A DNA stretch of 64,000 bases from Ohessyouella blattaphilus (GTDB lineage: Bacteria > Bacillota > Clostridia > Lachnospirales > Lachnospiraceae), in contig NZ_JAMXOC010000001.1 in the NCBI RefSeq assembly GCF_024721265.1, positions 372,001-436,000 on the forward strand. The letters run 5' to 3'. A model generated the notes under the pieces. That model saw nothing but the letters and a program-made list of their open reading frames with translations. It made no database searches and had not been told where the DNA came from. The position numbers and the translations under genes are program-made. The stretch's first letter is position 1. Each line of letters opens with the position of its first letter. This document shows positions 32,574-41,935 of this stretch, one piece after another.

Positions 32574-33903
32574 CTAATTGCCCTAGCAAAAGGATGAGGG
32601 CTGCACCCACCGAAAGCCCATCTGCTACCGGATAAGCTAGACCAATACCGGGGACGCCGAGAAGGCGTTCTAATAAGAAAAGGGCTGGCATTAAGATGAT
32701 TCCTTGTCGCAGCAAAGAAACTATTGTTGCTAGCATCGCTTTCCCAGTGGCTTGTAAGAAATTGGTGCTAAGGTAGTAAAAGCCCAGTAAAGGACTCACT
32801 AGAACTAAAAGGACAACTAACTCTTCTCCTAGTCTTCTCGCGCTACTTTCTTTTAAAAATAGACCGATTAACTCTCCTCTACCTAAAATACAGATAAGGG
32901 TAGAAAGGGTGCCGACAATGACCGTGAGCAGACTGAGTTTCTTGATAATCTCTTGCAATCTAGCGATCTTGCCTGCCCCATAATTATAGGCCAGCATCGG
33001 AGCCACTCCCATACAGATTCCCATCTGTAGCATACTGATAATCATGGAGACTTTACCGGCGGCAGCCATGGCCGCAACGGCGTTCACACTGTAGCTGGCC
33101 AACAAATTGTTAGCAAAAGAAGAGGCAAAACCGGAGAGAATACTACTTATACCATTCGGCAGCCCAATGGCCATAACTCTCCATAACAATTTGATATTTT
33201 TCATAGCAAGCAATGGATTTAGTCCTAGGATTTGGCCCTTCCTAATAATGTAGGTAACATAGACAATGGTACTTACTGTATTGCCGATAACTGTGGCAAT
33301 TGCGGCCCCACTTACACCCAAGTCTAGAGTGAAGATAAAGACCGGATCAAGAATGATGTTAAGCATCGTCCCTAGCAGATTTCCAAGGAGTCCTTCTTTA
33401 ATCGCCCCGTCGCTTCTAAGAAGTGCTGGTAGGGTGGTGGATAGAATCATCATCGGTGCCCCTAGGGCCAGCATACGCAGATATTCGCTTGCATAACTCT
33501 TCGTCGCCTCACTTGCCCCTAGGAGCTTTAGTAAAGGCTCGCCGCCTAGTAGCATTACTATTGTGCAGATAAGTCCCAGCGCAATACCGGTATAAAAGCA
33601 TAGACTTCCAAGAGCTCTGGCATCTTCTAACTTACCGGAACCGGCGGTACTGGCAATTACCGAACTACCACCAATGCCTAACATCGTCGCTACCGCCACC
33701 GCCAGGGAAAAGACCGGGCCAACAATTGAGACAGCTGCCACTTGAGCCGTACTTCCTAATTGACCGATAAAAAACATATCCGCCAAATTGTAAAACACCA
33801 TAATCAGAATCGTAATGCAGGATGGTATCGCTAAGGAAAAGATTGCTTTCCATACTGATTTTTCCGCAAATAGGGCTTCACTTTTTAAGTCTGTTTTTTT
33901 CAT
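32521..33903 (-). CDS. MATE-family multidrug efflux transporter
   Basis: The 460-residue protein has twelve predicted membrane helices in the MATE arrangement. The first repeat includes IPSCITILIMVFYNLADMFFIGQLG and the second repeat begins near residue 240 with GLPNGISSILSGF. It probably exports a cationic or plant-derived toxic compound using a Na+ or H+ gradient. It is divergent from the AraC regulator, and GAGGTGAG precedes its ATG. Regulation by that AraC protein is possible. Confidence 0.9.
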   Translation of the reverse strand: MKKTDLKSEALFAEKSVWKAIFSLAIPSCITILIMVFYNLADMFFIGQLGSTAQVAAVSIVGPVFSLAVAVATMLGIGGSSVIASTAGSGKLEDARALGSLCFYTGIALGLICTIVMLLGGEPLLKLLGASEATKSYASEYLRMLALGAPMMILSTTLPALLRSDGAIKEGLLGNLLGTMLNIILDPVFIFTLDLGVSGAAIATVIGNTVSTIVYVTYIIRKGQILGLNPLLAMKNIKLLWRVMAIGLPNGISSILSGFASSFANNLLASYSVNAVAAMAAAGKVSMIISMLQMGICMGVAPMLAYNYGAGKIARLQEIIKKLSLLTVIVGTLSTLICILGRGELIGLFLKESSARRLGEELVVLLVLVSPLLGFYYLSTNFLQATGKAMLATIVSLLRQGIILMPALFLLERLLGVPGIGLAYPVADGLSVGAALILLLGQLATAKKRIEAYNRQEART

Positions 33904-34053
33904 TTTCTCACCTCACCGATAGTGTAAGAAATTTGCTGAGAAAAGGCGTTCATTATTTCGCGAAGATGTGCTACAATTTGCCCAAGATTAGAAATGTAAC
34001 GAATTATATAACTTCACCACGAGATAAGAAACATCAGAAAGAGAGGTAAGACC

Positions 34054-35265
34054 ATGACGAATCGCGAAAATCTCCAGCTTTACCTAGAGCTAATTAATTG
34101 CAATTACGATTTATTTCTCTGGGAATACGATGGTGACCTTAATTTTCTCCAGACCAATTGGACGGAAAGCGTTTTTGCCGGAAACTTTGTCTCTTATACT
34201 GGTCTCGCCGGTCTGGTGAAAGAACATATCGCTTCTGGGAAACGTACACCTACCATTTTAGAGGCCCCTGCCAATTTAATGTGGATGGCTAGTTTTGACT
34301 ACGATGAGGACACGCTAAAGGCCTGCTACTTTATCGGCCCTATTTATAGCGGCCGGAATTCTCACCTCATGCTTAGAAAAAACATGGACTCCTATGATCT
34401 AAGCATTAAGCTGCGTTCTAGTATTACTAAGATATTTGAGCAAATCCCCACTATCCCCAGCAACATCCTTAGCCAATACGCGATTATGTTCCACTACGCC
34501 TTAACTGGGGAAAGGATTACTGATGCAGACCTCACCTTTCAAAGTACAATTCCTGCGCCTGCCCAAGCATCGGCAAAAAAAGCCTCTACTGAGCACGCGG
34601 GTATTTGGTACACCGAGCAACAACTCTTAAAAGCCTTTGCAGATGGCAGCCCTAACTATAAAGAAGCGCTTAGAAACTCTTCCTCATTAAGTTCTGGAGT
34701 AAAAGCAGAAACCGGCGATGCCTTAAGACAGCATAAAAACAGTGGACTGGTACTGCTTACCCTTTGTTCTAGAGCTTGTATAAACGGCGGCCTAGCACCA
34801 GAAATCGCCTATGACCTAAACGACTATTACGCAACCCGTTTGGAAGAGTGCGCCTCCCTTACCGCTGTTAGAAAACTACTCGAGGAGATGCTTGAAGATT
34901 ACGTCTTACGGGTCCAGCAGGCAAAGGAAAGTTCTGACGTATCTACCCAGATTCAAAACGCCTGCACCTTTATAAAAGGAAATATTACCACCCCGCTCTC
35001 GATTAAAGCGTTGGCCCAGAGGTATGGATATTCTGAATATTACTTTTCTCGCAAATTCCATAAGGAAGTAGGGATAAGCGTAAACGAATATATATTGAAG
35101 GAACGAATCTCCCAAGCAAAGCTCCTGCTAGCTGGTACTAGTGACTCTATCCAAAGCATCAGCGACACTCTCCTCTTTGGAAACCGTAGCTATTTCTATA
35201 CCTGCTTTCGCAAAGAAGTCGGGATTTCCCCTAGCGAATACCGGCAAAGCAATCAAAAGATTTAA
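34054..35265 (+). CDS. AraC-family regulator of the GPH-GH2 genes
   Basis: The 403-residue protein has two AraC helix-turn-helix motifs in the last 100 residues (SIKALAQRYGYSEYYFSRKFHKEVG and SISDTLLFGNRSYFYTCFRKEVG). The N-terminal 170 residues do not match a classical AraC cupin. The segments FLWEYDGDLNFLQTNW and ACYFIGPIY suggest a sensor domain shared with PocR-like regulators. It sits between the MATE pump and the GPH transporter, with the latter in the same direction 170 bp on. It probably responds to a beta-galactoside or similar sugar. Confidence 0.85.
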   Translation: MTNRENLQLYLELINCNYDLFLWEYDGDLNFLQTNWTESVFAGNFVSYTGLAGLVKEHIASGKRTPTILEAPANLMWMASFDYDEDTLKACYFIGPIYSGRNSHLMLRKNMDSYDLSIKLRSSITKIFEQIPTIPSNILSQYAIMFHYALTGERITDADLTFQSTIPAPAQASAKKASTEHAGIWYTEQQLLKAFADGSPNYKEALRNSSSLSSGVKAETGDALRQHKNSGLVLLTLCSRACINGGLAPEIAYDLNDYYATRLEECASLTAVRKLLEEMLEDYVLRVQQAKESSDVSTQIQNACTFIKGNITTPLSIKALAQRYGYSEYYFSRKFHKEVGISVNEYILKERISQAKLLLAGTSDSIQSISDTLLFGNRSYFYTCFRKEVGISPSEYRQSNQKI

Positions 35266-35435
35266 GCAATTCTTATTTCTCGTTTCTTTTTTCGCTATAA
35301 TGTTATGTATTTATTCTTTTTCGAATTACATCTTAAGTTTTCTAACATGATAACGAATTTGCAAACCCTCATTTTCTAGTATATGGCTATAGTGAGGTCA
35401 CAGATACATTAAAGGAAAATGGAGGATTTATAAAA

Positions 35436-36902
35436 ATGGAAAAAGCAAAGAAGCTTACACAAAGCGAAATCGACGGCGTTCAATATCGCCGTGCCAAACT
35501 TTGGCAAATCATCTTGGTTGCCTGCAACGCCTTTATCGGTATGGCTGTCTACTCTCTGATTGGTCTAGCTAGCTATACTGCCAGTATCGGGTTTGGTATC
35601 AGTACCGCTGCCGTCGGTGTAATTCTAACTTGGACAAGAATCTTAGATGGTGTTACCGATCCGCTAATCGCCTTTGTCTACGACAAGGTTAACACTCGCT
35701 TCGGGAAAATCCGAATTCTTATTGTTATCGGATTTCTAATCGAAGCGTTAGGACTGATGTTTATGTTTAATTGGGGGGCTGGTAAAGGTCTGGGGATGAT
35801 CGCCTTCGTCTTAAGCTATATCGTCTACGTAATCGGCTATACCATCGCCAATATCACTGCCCTTACCATCAACCCATTAATCAGTAATGATCCCAAGCAA
35901 CGTCCCACTGTTGGTGTTTGGTCTACGGCACTTAACTACCTGCTGCCGATGACTCTGAGTATTATCTTAAACGTGGTCTTACTACCTCGCTTTGGTGGCA
36001 CTTACAATGGAGAGTTCTTAGCTGCTGCCTGTAAACTATGCCTCGCAGTGGCGGCAATCGGTGTCGTCCTGGTCTGCATCGGCGTATCAGAATACGATAA
36101 ACCGGAAAACTTCAAAGGACTGTCGAAGGAAAAAAGTAACTTAAAAATGAAAGACATGTTCGAAATTGTTAAAAAGAACCGGCCTCTTCAGTGTTACATC
36201 ATTTCCAATGTTTCAGACAAAATCGCCCAGCAAACCACCTCCCAAGCAGTTATCGTAACCATGCTTAATGGAATTCTGATTGGTAACATGGGGCTAGCTA
36301 CGATGCTTGCGGTTATCGGCATGTTACCATCCTTAGTATTTGCCTTCTTTGGCGCTAAGTACGCCGGGAAATTTGGTAGCCAGAAAACCATTGTCACTTG
36401 GTCCAAAATCGCCCTCGTGATTTCTGTAGTCATGTGGATTTTCTTTATTGCCATCGATCCGAAAAAAATTGCTACCGGTGGTGTGATTATGATTGCTTAC
36501 GTAGTCTTAACACTATTAAAGAACGGGGCTAACATGTGTGTAACTACCGCCGGCACGTCCTTTATGTCAGACATTATCGACTTTGAGCAAGATCGTAGCG
36601 GTCGTTACGTACCAGCTGCTATTACAGGGGTTTATAACTTTATAGATAAGATTGTCACTTCCTTTTCAGCCTTGATTGCCACTGGTTCTGTAGCCCTAAT
36701 CGGTTACACCACCACGATGCCACAACCTGGGGATGCGGCCACACCGCAAATCTTCTGGCTTACTACTGGACTTGTATTCGGTCTCCCAATTTTAGGCTGG
36801 ATCTGCACGCTTATCGCCATGAAATTCTGTCACCTATCAAAAGAAGACATGGTAGAGGTCCAAAAGCGAATTGCTGCTAGAAAAGCTGAGGTGGAGGCGT
36901 AA
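35436..36902 (+). CDS. GPH (glycoside-pentoside-hexuronide) family sugar:cation symporter
   Basis: The 488-residue protein has about twelve membrane segments and family segments such as TWTRILDGVTDPLIAFVYDK and RFGKIRILIV, typical of MelB/GPH symporters. It imports a glycoside with Na+ or H+. Its stop codon overlaps the GH2 start (TAATG), so uptake and hydrolysis are coupled. GGAGG lies 11 bp before the ATG. The likely substrate is a beta-galactoside, or a plant glycoside hydrolysed by the next gene product. Confidence 0.92.
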   Translation: MEKAKKLTQSEIDGVQYRRAKLWQIILVACNAFIGMAVYSLIGLASYTASIGFGISTAAVGVILTWTRILDGVTDPLIAFVYDKVNTRFGKIRILIVIGFLIEALGLMFMFNWGAGKGLGMIAFVLSYIVYVIGYTIANITALTINPLISNDPKQRPTVGVWSTALNYLLPMTLSIILNVVLLPRFGGTYNGEFLAAACKLCLAVAAIGVVLVCIGVSEYDKPENFKGLSKEKSNLKMKDMFEIVKKNRPLQCYIISNVSDKIAQQTTSQAVIVTMLNGILIGNMGLATMLAVIGMLPSLVFAFFGAKYAGKFGSQKTIVTWSKIALVISVVMWIFFIAIDPKKIATGGVIMIAYVVLTLLKNGANMCVTTAGTSFMSDIIDFEQDRSGRYVPAAITGVYNFIDKIVTSFSALIATGSVALIGYTTTMPQPGDAATPQIFWLTTGLVFGLPILGWICTLIAMKFCHLSKEDMVEVQKRIAARKAEVEA

Positions 36903-39106
36903 TGAAAAGTATGAGAAAAATAGAACCATTAAAAGATAACTGGCTTTTTGTAAAGTCGGCTGGGGATGCTAGCGATGCCCTGACTAAGGATGGTGAACTA
37001 ATCTCGCTTCCTCACACCTGGAATGCCCTTGACGGCCAAGATGGGGGAAACGATTACCACCGGGGTACCTGCTACTATATTAAGAAAATGGCAAAGCCAG
37101 AACTTGAAGGTGGCGCCTATGCCTATCTGGAATTTACCGGCGCCGCTATGATAGCTGATATCTATGTAAACGGAGTAAAACTCGCTCATCATGAAGGTGG
37201 TTACTCCACCTTTCGGGTAAACATTACGGAAGTTCTTCAAGATGATAACACCATTGTCGTCGCCCTTAATAACGAGGATAATACCATTTGTTATCCCCAG
37301 AAAGCGGATTTCACTTTCTACGGCGGGTTATACCGAATGGTTAATCTAATCACCGTTCCCGCCCTTCACTTTGACCTAGACTACTGTGGCGCGCCAGGCC
37401 TTAAAGTCACTCCAGAAGTAAACCTCTTGGAGAAGTCTGCTACCGTCACTGCTGAGGCTTGGACTTCAAGGGACACCTTAGTTACCTTTGCCATTAACGG
37501 TGAAGAAAAGACCATTGCTACTACTGATAAGCACGCCGAGGCCACGTTTGTGATTGAAGACGTCCACCTCTGGGATGGCCTTGTTGACCCTTATCTCTAT
37601 ACGGCAAAAGCGAGTTTAGAAAGCGGCGATGAGGTAGCCACTCGCTTTGGCTGCCGGGAGTTTAAGATTGATTCTGAACAGGGATTTTTCCTAAATGGAC
37701 GCACCTACCCTCTGCGAGGTGTTTCACGTCATCAAGACTTTAAAGACGTCGGCAATGCCTTATTACCAGAGCATCACCAAAAGGATATGGAGATCATTAA
37801 AGAGCTAGGAGCAACTACACTCCGCCTCGCCCATTACCAACACGCTCAAGAATTCTATGACTTATGCGATGAGAACGGTTTGATTTTGTGGGCAGAAATT
37901 CCTTATATCACTATGCAAATGAAGTCCGCAAGAGAGAACACCCTAAGCCAGATGGAAGAATTGGTGGTGCAAAACTATAACCACCCTTCCATCATTACCT
38001 GGGGACTCTCCAATGAAATCACGGCCGCTAGTGCGGTAAACGATGATTTACTAGAGAATCACCGACTTCTAAATGACCTATGTCACAAACTAGATAAGAC
38101 CAGACCAACCACTATGGCCAATGTCTTTATGTTAGAGACAGATAGTCCGATTCTCGATATTCCTGATATTAACAGCTATAATCTCTACTTCGGATGGTAC
38201 TTAGGGGAATTAGAGCAAACCGATGAATTCTTTGACGAATTCCACCAGCAGTACCCTGATAAGGTTATGGGCTTTTCTGAGTACGGCGCTGATGCCAATC
38301 CGCAGTATCAGACAAGCACGCCGGAAAAAGGGGATTATACCGAGACATACCAAGCCCTCTATCACGAGCATATGCTGAAAATGATTGAAGCTAGACCATA
38401 TCTGTGGGCCACTCACGTTTGGAACCTCTTTGACTTTGCGGCAGATGGCCGGGATGAAGGTGGCAAGCACGGGGAGAACCAAAAGGGTCTTGTAACCCTT
38501 GATCGCCAGCTAAAAAAAGATGCCTTTTACCTTTATAAGGCCGCTTGGAATAAGACCGAGAATTTCGTACATCTCTGTGGTCGTCGTTACGTCGACCGGG
38601 CTGAAGACGAAACCGAGATTAAGGTCTACTCTAACCAGAAAGAGGTCACCTTATTTGTAGATGGTAAAGCTTTAGAAACCCAAACCGGGAAGACGGTATT
38701 TACCTTTAAGGTAAGGATTACTGGGGAGCATACCATTACCGCCAAGGCAGAAACTTGTGAAGACCAGATTCAGATTCGCAAGGTCGACACCGCGAATCCT
38801 GATTACATCTTCGTTAAACGCGCCCCCGTTACCAACTGGTTTGACGGTGAACTTGACCCCACTTGCTTCTCTATTAACGATCGTTTGGCCGATATAAACG
38901 CTAACGAAAAAGCTGGGGCCATTATCTCAGAAATGATGGCTAGAGGCGCTTCCGAACGAGGAGACGTAGCCGAAGCCGTCAAGGATAACCCAGCCCTTCA
39001 GCGAATGATGGGACGCCAAACCCTTGTTAGTCTCTTTAAACAAGGCGGCGTAGACGATGAAAGTATCCGTCAGGTAAACCGGATCTTGCAGGGAATTAAA
39101 AAATAG
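36902..39106 (+). CDS. GH2 beta-glycosidase (beta-galactosidase type) with C-terminal extension
   Basis: The 734-residue protein has the sugar-binding, immunoglobulin-like and TIM-barrel domains of GH2. The acid/base Glu is in WGLSNEI (about 370) and the nucleophile Glu in GFSEYGAD (about 460). The C-terminal 90 residues (after FDGELDPTCF) form an extra helical domain seen in some Lachnospiraceae GH2 proteins. No signal peptide is present, so it acts on sugars imported by the GPH transporter. Beta-galactosidase or beta-glucuronidase activity cannot be separated by eye. Confidence 0.9.
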   Translation: MKSMRKIEPLKDNWLFVKSAGDASDALTKDGELISLPHTWNALDGQDGGNDYHRGTCYYIKKMAKPELEGGAYAYLEFTGAAMIADIYVNGVKLAHHEGGYSTFRVNITEVLQDDNTIVVALNNEDNTICYPQKADFTFYGGLYRMVNLITVPALHFDLDYCGAPGLKVTPEVNLLEKSATVTAEAWTSRDTLVTFAINGEEKTIATTDKHAEATFVIEDVHLWDGLVDPYLYTAKASLESGDEVATRFGCREFKIDSEQGFFLNGRTYPLRGVSRHQDFKDVGNALLPEHHQKDMEIIKELGATTLRLAHYQHAQEFYDLCDENGLILWAEIPYITMQMKSARENTLSQMEELVVQNYNHPSIITWGLSNEITAASAVNDDLLENHRLLNDLCHKLDKTRPTTMANVFMLETDSPILDIPDINSYNLYFGWYLGELEQTDEFFDEFHQQYPDKVMGFSEYGADANPQYQTSTPEKGDYTETYQALYHEHMLKMIEARPYLWATHVWNLFDFAADGRDEGGKHGENQKGLVTLDRQLKKDAFYLYKAAWNKTENFVHLCGRRYVDRAEDETEIKVYSNQKEVTLFVDGKALETQTGKTVFTFKVRITGEHTITAKAETCEDQIQIRKVDTANPDYIFVKRAPVTNWFDGELDPTCFSINDRLADINANEKAGAIISEMMARGASERGDVAEAVKDNPALQRMMGRQTLVSLFKQGGVDDESIRQVNRILQGIKK

Positions 39107-39121
39107 ATGAGAAATAAAAAA

Positions 39122-39150
39122 CTCAGGCCACCAAAGGGTCTGAGTTTTTT
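39122..39150. terminator. Bidirectional terminator between GH2 and rhaA
   Basis: CTCAGGCC-ACCAAA-GGGTCTGAG followed by TTTTTT and preceded by an A run. It matches the hairpin at 23938-23961 almost exactly and can serve both convergent genes. Confidence 0.85.
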
Positions 39151-39167
39151 ATTTCTTAATAATCTAT

Positions 39168-40424
39168 TCATGCTCTTTTTGATAATACTTCTTCTTCGTA
39201 TTTCTGTACTTCTCTCCACCAATCTTCTCTCTCAGGAACACCGTTCACTTCGCAGAAGTAGTTCCAAACATCGCCGAATGGATAGGATTTAAGTTCTTCT
39301 TGCATCACCATCAACTCAGAGAATTGCTGGGTATCTTGAAGTTCTTTTAAGTCTTTATTAGGTGTTAGCATCGCCATCATTAAGGCTTTTTGCATGTTGC
39401 GAATACCCACAACGTAAGCGCTTACCCGGTTAATGCTAGCGTCAAAGAAATCAAGACCGATTAGCACCCGGTCAAGAGCGTCGTTACGCACGATTTCTTT
39501 CGCGATTTCTTTCGTCTCATCGTCTAAAAGCACAACATGGTCTGAATCCCAGCGCACCGGACGGGTTACGTGAAGAGCTAATTTATCACAGAATAGCAGG
39601 ACGGAAGAAATCTTATCCGATACCATTTCCGTTGGGTGGTAGTGGCCGTTATCCATCAGAGGTACAAGATCGTTTTTCATCACGTAGTTCATTGTAAATT
39701 CTGCCGATCCTGCTGTATAGGACTCCATACCGATACCGAATACTTTTGACTCTACACACACTAGTACTTTGCTCTTATCGTAATCGATGCTAAGGATTTG
39801 ATCTAGAGAATCTTTATACCGAGCTCTTGGGCCCATTCTATCAGCTGGTACGTCTTTTAAACCATCAGGAATCCAGATATTCATCAGACAAGGGGTACCT
39901 GTTTGCTCAGCAAAATACTGAGAAATGCGGATACAAGCCTGACCGTGACGAATCCAGAACTGACGAATCTCTTCGTTTGGATGAGTCAAGGTATACTCGC
40001 TAGCTAAAGGATGAGAGAAAAACGTAGGGTTAAAGTCAAGGCCCATGTTTCTTTCCTTCGCGTACTCGACCCATTTCTGGAAGTGCTTAGGCTCAAGAGA
40101 ATCTCTATCTACCCACTCGCCTTCGCCGAAGATTGCATAGCTAGCGTGCAAACTTAAGCGGTGTTTTCCTGCTGTTAAGCTAAAAGCTTTGTCAAGGTCA
40201 GCGATTAACTCATCAGGAGTGGTTGCTTTTCCTGGGTAGTTTCCGGTGGTTTGGATACCACCGGTAAGCTCTTTGTCTTTCTGGTCAAAACCGCCTACAT
40301 CATCGGCTTGCCAGCAGTGAACTGATAAATCCACTTTCTTCATGTCTTCTAATACTTTGTCGGTATCCACGCCAATAGCGGCGTACATTTCTTTTGCTGA
40401 TAGATATCTTTCTTTCGTCGTCAT
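39168..40424 (-). CDS. rhaA: L-rhamnose isomerase
   Basis: The 418-residue protein has the normal length and segments of RhaA, including VDLSVHCWQADDVGGFD, LHASYAIFGE, and DNGHYHPTE with metal-binding Asp and His. It converts L-rhamnose to L-rhamnulose. It is the last gene of the rha operon, 11 bp after rhaB, with TAGGAGG before its ATG. It works with RhaM and RhaB. The aldolase for the next step is not in this operon and may be the BMC enzyme. Confidence 0.96.
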   Translation of the reverse strand: MTTKERYLSAKEMYAAIGVDTDKVLEDMKKVDLSVHCWQADDVGGFDQKDKELTGGIQTTGNYPGKATTPDELIADLDKAFSLTAGKHRLSLHASYAIFGEGEWVDRDSLEPKHFQKWVEYAKERNMGLDFNPTFFSHPLASEYTLTHPNEEIRQFWIRHGQACIRISQYFAEQTGTPCLMNIWIPDGLKDVPADRMGPRARYKDSLDQILSIDYDKSKVLVCVESKVFGIGMESYTAGSAEFTMNYVMKNDLVPLMDNGHYHPTEMVSDKISSVLLFCDKLALHVTRPVRWDSDHVVLLDDETKEIAKEIVRNDALDRVLIGLDFFDASINRVSAYVVGIRNMQKALMMAMLTPNKDLKELQDTQQFSELMVMQEELKSYPFGDVWNYFCEVNGVPEREDWWREVQKYEEEVLSKRA

Positions 40425-40435
40425 AGTTCTTCCTC

Positions 40436-41851
40436 CTAAATTACCGTTCCTGTTTTATCATAATTTACAATGTCAAAAGACCTACCCACACATTCCCTGG
40501 CTTCTGGTAAATCTTTAAATACCTTGTCGTAGAGCATCTGCACAATGATATTGCCAATGGCTGTTGCTTCCGTTGGGCCAGCGGATACTTTACGCTGGCA
40601 GTATTTTGCCGTTAGTTCATTTAAGTAACCGGCGTTGGCACCGCCGCCAACCACATAGATCGTTTCGTATTTCTTTCCCGTAATGCCTTCGATTTCTTCG
40701 ATGGTATCACCGTAGCATTTCGCTAAGCTATTATAGATTACTGCCCCGATCTCGCCTACCGTCTCCGGCACCTGTTGTCCGGTCTGCCGGCAATAATTTT
40801 GCACCGCTTGTGTCATGCTCTCAGGCGCTAAAAATACTTCGTCTTGGCAATCCACAATCGAGGGAATCTCTTCTTTTCCCGCCCGTTCACAGATCTCGGC
40901 AAAGGACAAGTCCTCAGTGAATTCTTTCTTAACAGACTGAATCATCCATAGCCCCATAATATTCTTTAAGTAGCGGTAGCGATGATCATAACCGCCTTCA
41001 TTCGTAAAGTTCGCTTTCATGCTGGCTAGTGAACAATCGGCCTGAGCTCGTTCTACACCCATTAAAGACCAAGTGCCTGAGCTTATATAAAGGGCATTAT
41101 CGTTATTGGTGGGCACTGCTAAAACTGCCGAACCGGTGTCGTGAGTCGCTGGTAAGACTACCGTACAGTTAAAACCTACCTCTTCCTGCACTTCCTTACT
41201 AAACTCACCTACCACCTCACCCGGCATAGATACCGGTACGAACATCTCCTTGTTATAGCCTAGCATTTCTATTAATTCATAGTCCCAATCGGCAGTCTGC
41301 GGGTTAATGAGTTGCCCAGTGGTCCCGTTGGTGTATTCCATCTTTTTAACACCCGTTAGCTTGTACTGAAAATAGTCGGGAATCATCAGCATACTCTTAG
41401 CTTTTGCCATATCCTCTGGCTGATTCTTTTTTACCGCCATCAGCTGATAAACCGTATTGAAAATCTGCTTTTGAATACCGGTGCGCAAATAAAGATCGTC
41501 CTGAGAGATTATCTTATACACCTCTGTATCCATACCATCGGTACGATGATCCCGGTAGCCGACAGTCTTGCCGAGAATTTCATCATTCTCATCCAACAAG
41601 ACAAAATCTACGCCCCAAGTATCGATCGCCATCGTCTCTGGAACCTTCCCTAACTCTTTACACACCTTAAGGCCAGCGATAATCTCCTTAAAGAGGCCAT
41701 CTAAGTCCCAACACAGGGTACCGTCTCGGTTTTCCATACCATTAGGAAAGCGGTACACCTCTTCGAGAACCATCTTGCCATCAATCATCGTGCCTAAGAT
41801 ATGACGACCGCTTGAGGCACCAATATCAATTGCTAAATAATGTTTATTCAA
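40436..41851 (-). CDS. rhaB: L-rhamnulokinase
   Basis: The 471-residue protein is a FGGY-family kinase with an N-terminal AIDIGASSGRHILG phosphate-binding segment and YISSGTWSLMG in the middle. It phosphorylates L-rhamnulose to rhamnulose-1-phosphate. The start is a TTG at 41851, chosen because GGGAGG lies 8 bp upstream; the ATG-less frame extends further to a TTG at 41878. It is preceded by the terminator of the AraC gene, so expression needs read-through or its own promoter. It lies 11 bp before rhaA. Confidence 0.94.
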   Translation of the reverse strand: MNKHYLAIDIGASSGRHILGTMIDGKMVLEEVYRFPNGMENRDGTLCWDLDGLFKEIIAGLKVCKELGKVPETMAIDTWGVDFVLLDENDEILGKTVGYRDHRTDGMDTEVYKIISQDDLYLRTGIQKQIFNTVYQLMAVKKNQPEDMAKAKSMLMIPDYFQYKLTGVKKMEYTNGTTGQLINPQTADWDYELIEMLGYNKEMFVPVSMPGEVVGEFSKEVQEEVGFNCTVVLPATHDTGSAVLAVPTNNDNALYISSGTWSLMGVERAQADCSLASMKANFTNEGGYDHRYRYLKNIMGLWMIQSVKKEFTEDLSFAEICERAGKEEIPSIVDCQDEVFLAPESMTQAVQNYCRQTGQQVPETVGEIGAVIYNSLAKCYGDTIEEIEGITGKKYETIYVVGGGANAGYLNELTAKYCQRKVSAGPTEATAIGNIIVQMLYDKVFKDLPEARECVGRSFDIVNYDKTGTVI

Positions 41852-41897
41852 TGATCCTACCTCCCTTTCTTCCCTCAATTATATAGAACAAAACAGA

Positions 41898-41935
41898 CAA
41901 AAAAAAGGACGGTATTTACTAAATACACCGTCCTT
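41898..41935 (-). terminator. Terminator after the rhamnose AraC regulator
   Basis: On the minus strand AAGGACGGTG-TATTTAGTAAATA-CCGTCCTT is followed by a run of nine T. It sits between the AraC stop and rhaB and would attenuate rhaBA if they share a transcript. Confidence 0.85.
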
